Shown here: positions 62,327 to 64,000 of the stretch, piece by piece
Numbering within the stretch: position 1 is the stretch's first letter
How the letters are laid out: each line of letters opens with the position of its first letter
Origin: JADCRZ01 sp041751095
GTDB taxonomy: Bacteria > Bacteroidota > Bacteroidia > Chitinophagales > Chitinophagaceae
Length of the DNA: 64,000 nucleotides
Direction: 5' to 3'
Assembly: GCA_041751095.1 (NCBI GenBank)
Contig: JBGSYC010000078.1
Coordinates: 1 to 64,000, forward strand
Program-made: the position numbers and the translations under genes
Notes under the pieces: model-generated
What the model was told of the DNA's origin: nothing
What the model saw: only the letters and a program-made list of their open reading frames with translations
Database searches by the model: none

Positions 62327-64000
62327 ATGGAACGCTACGAAGAAAAAAATTTTGTGGACACCTCGAAACCGGTTTGGAATTATTCCCTGCTAAACGATGA
62401 AGATATCACGAACTTTCAGCAGGGCACAAATTACCAGTTATATGATAAGTTCGGTTCTCATGCTGTCCGGGTCAATGATCAGTGGGGGATGTATTTCGCG
62501 GTATGGGCCCCGAATGCGACCTCTGTTTCGGTAATGGGTAATTTTAACGACTGGAAAAAGAAAGAGTACGAATTGTGGCCCCGTTGGGATAAAAGCGGCG
62601 TTTGGGAAGGTTTTATCAGTGGGTTTAAAACCGGGGAAGTTTACAAATACCATATCGTTGGCTTTAATGGAATTGAAACAGACAAAGGCGATCCTTTTGC
62701 AAATTTCTGGGAGCGTAAGCCTTTAACGGCGTCTATTGCGTGGAATATTCAATATGAATGGAAAGACGAAGAATGGATGGGAAAACGCAAAAGAAACAAT
62801 GCATTGGATTCGCCGTGGAGTGTTTATGAAGTGCACCTGGCAAGCTGGATGCGACCCGACACACATGACGAAGAAGCATATCATACCTATCAGCAGATCG
62901 CCGAAAGACTTGTTCCGTATGTGAAGGAAATGGGCTTTACGCATATCGAATTGATGCCGGTAATGGAACACCCCTTTGATGGGAGCTGGGGTTACCAGGG
63001 AACCGGCTTTTTTGCACCTACCTCACGGTTTGGGTCACCCCAGGACTATATGGCATTCACAGATGCTTTTCACGAGGCAGGAATTGGCATCATCCTCGAC
63101 TGGGTGCCCTCTCACTTTCCTTATGATGCGCATGGTTTGTTTATGTTCGACGGCACCCATACTTACGAGTACGCTGACATGCGAAAAGGGTTTCATCCGG
63201 ACTGGAACTCATATATCTTTAATTATAAAAGGGGAGAGGTAAAATCTTTCCTGATCAGCTGCGCGAGATTTTGGTTTGATAAATTTCATGCCGACGCATT
63301 ACGGGTCGATGCTGTGTCATCAATGCTGAAGCTGAACTATTCCAGGAAGGAAGGGGAGTGGGAGCCCAATGAATTCGGGGGGGATGGCAATCTGGAAGCC
63401 ATAGCCTTTATCAAAGACCTGAATGAAACCATTTACCGCGATTTCCCCGACGTGCAAATGATCGCTGAAGAAGCCAGCGACTGGCCGGGCATATCAAGAC
63501 CGACGTTTGCCGGGGGGCTTGGATTCGGAATGAAATGGATGATGGGCTGGATGCACGATACCCTGAATTATTTTAAAATGGATCCCCTTTTTCGAAAATC
63601 GCAACAGGACCAGCTTACGTTCAGTATGGTGTATTACTATGATGAAAATTTTATGTTGCCACTCAGTCACGATGAAGTAGTGCACGGCAAATCACCTATT
63701 ATTTACAAAATGCCGGGAGACGATTGGCAGAAATTTGCCAATCTTCGTTTGCTGTATTCATATATGTTTACCCACCCCGGAGGCAAGCTGCTGTTTATGG
63801 GTAACGAATTCGCTTCAACTTCAGAATGGAATTATAAAAGTGAATTACCCTGGGAACTTTTGCAATACGATTCTCATAGAATGATCAAAGATTGTGTACG
63901 GGATCTTTGCCACCTTTATAAAAGCGAACCTGCTTTATATGAAAGGCAGTTTGAAAAAGATGGCTTTGAGTGGGTTGACCTTAACCACCACAATGAAAGC
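62327..64000 (+). CDS. glgB: 1,4-alpha-glucan branching enzyme, 3' end beyond window
   Basis: The frame is open for 558 codons from ATG 62327 to the window end, so the gene is incomplete here only because the window stops. It has an N-terminal CBM48 domain (YFAVWAPNATSVSVMGNFNDW), then a GH13 catalytic barrel with YEVHLASWMR, HADALRVDAVSSM (nucleophile Asp), MIAEEASDWPG (acid/base Glu), and LPLSHDEVVHGK. It introduces alpha-1,6 branches into the glucan made by GlgA. The Bacteroidota type lacks the extra N1 domain of the E. coli enzyme. Confidence 0.95.
   Translation, partial: MERYEEKNFVDTSKPVWNYSLLNDEDITNFQQGTNYQLYDKFGSHAVRVNDQWGMYFAVWAPNATSVSVMGNFNDWKKKEYELWPRWDKSGVWEGFISGFKTGEVYKYHIVGFNGIETDKGDPFANFWERKPLTASIAWNIQYEWKDEEWMGKRKRNNALDSPWSVYEVHLASWMRPDTHDEEAYHTYQQIAERLVPYVKEMGFTHIELMPVMEHPFDGSWGYQGTGFFAPTSRFGSPQDYMAFTDAFHEAGIGIILDWVPSHFPYDAHGLFMFDGTHTYEYADMRKGFHPDWNSYIFNYKRGEVKSFLISCARFWFDKFHADALRVDAVSSMLKLNYSRKEGEWEPNEFGGDGNLEAIAFIKDLNETIYRDFPDVQMIAEEASDWPGISRPTFAGGLGFGMKWMMGWMHDTLNYFKMDPLFRKSQQDQLTFSMVYYYDENFMLPLSHDEVVHGKSPIIYKMPGDDWQKFANLRLLYSYMFTHPGGKLLFMGNEFASTSEWNYKSELPWELLQYDSHRMIKDCVRDLCHLYKSEPALYERQFEKDGFEWVDLNHHNES

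Noticed and set aside
1..64000. Search for tRNA genes, CRISPR arrays, insertion sequences and prophage genes
   Set aside because: No T-arm plus cloverleaf pattern, no regular repeat-spacer array, and no transposase, integrase or phage structural protein was recognised.

Overview
The window reads as chromosomal DNA of a Bacteroidota bacterium, most probably a Chitinophagaceae-like member (inference from gene families and layout; no 16S rRNA gene is present). Supporting signs are Bacteroidota-type promoters (TTTG or TTGG, about 20 nt, then TAnnTTTG), a 38-residue L36, an L17 with a long acidic C-terminal tail, a GLPGLI protein next to an OMP_b-brl_3-type receptor, DUF6702, DUF2851, DUF2520, a GxxExxY protein, and Bacteroidota-style GlgA, GlgC and GlgB. 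No tRNA, rRNA, insertion sequence, prophage or CRISPR array was seen. Most genes are metabolic, envelope or information-processing genes in short operons.

Layout: 1-733 is gene-free and filled with short palindromes and an imperfect ~77-bp tandem repeat. 734-3087 (minus) encodes a PAP2 phosphatase and a GT39-type glycosyltransferase. 3260-6612 encodes a PhoX-like lipoprotein followed by an imelysin/di-haem peroxidase fusion. 6792-11396 carries a Tat-exported Gfo/Idh oxidoreductase, an SRPBCC protein, a GNAT acetyltransferase, YpdA, and divergently the pyruvate dehydrogenase E1 beta subunit. 11397-12241 is mostly non-coding with two possible small minus-strand genes. 12242-21339 holds a sigma-54 activator without a DNA-binding domain, a CarH-like B12 photoreceptor regulator, signal peptidase I, cytidine deaminase, ribulose-phosphate epimerase, a TPR lipoprotein, a TolB-like propeller, a membrane protein, a phosphoesterase and a hypothetical protein.

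21623-25712 is the alpha ribosomal operon (infA-rpmJ-rpsM-rpsK-rpsD-rpoA-rplQ), with a strong promoter and a classical terminator, followed by carA and aroQ. 27574-34154 includes a GxxExxY protein, a parvulin, a cytoplasmic-looking trypsin-like protease with a separate small protein that resembles its N-terminal domain, a VPS10/sortilin-like propeller and a MORN-like protein. 34323-37886 is an M1 peptidase/HupE/DUF6702 cluster. 38000-42346 carries UbiD, TraB/GumN and kynureninase.

42575-48098 is a plus-strand run: DUF2520, ferredoxin, IscX, KdsC, a UbiA-family prenyltransferase, Maf and DUF2851. OsmC, a hypothetical protein and lipoyl synthase follow, then a second palindrome-rich repeat region (50763-51066). 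The last 13 kb is a sugar and glycogen locus: ROK glucokinase and an FHS-type sugar permease (minus), glgA, glgC and an SLC45-like permease (plus), a GLPGLI protein and outer-membrane receptor (minus), and glgB (plus), which runs off the window end. Together these would import a sugar, phosphorylate it, and store it as branched glucan.

Nothing here is a clear new defence or mobile system. The best candidates for undescribed biology are the protease with its trans-encoded pro-domain-like protein, the PhoX/imelysin-peroxidase pair, the M1/HupE/DUF6702 cluster, the orphan CarH-like regulator, and the two extragenic palindrome families.
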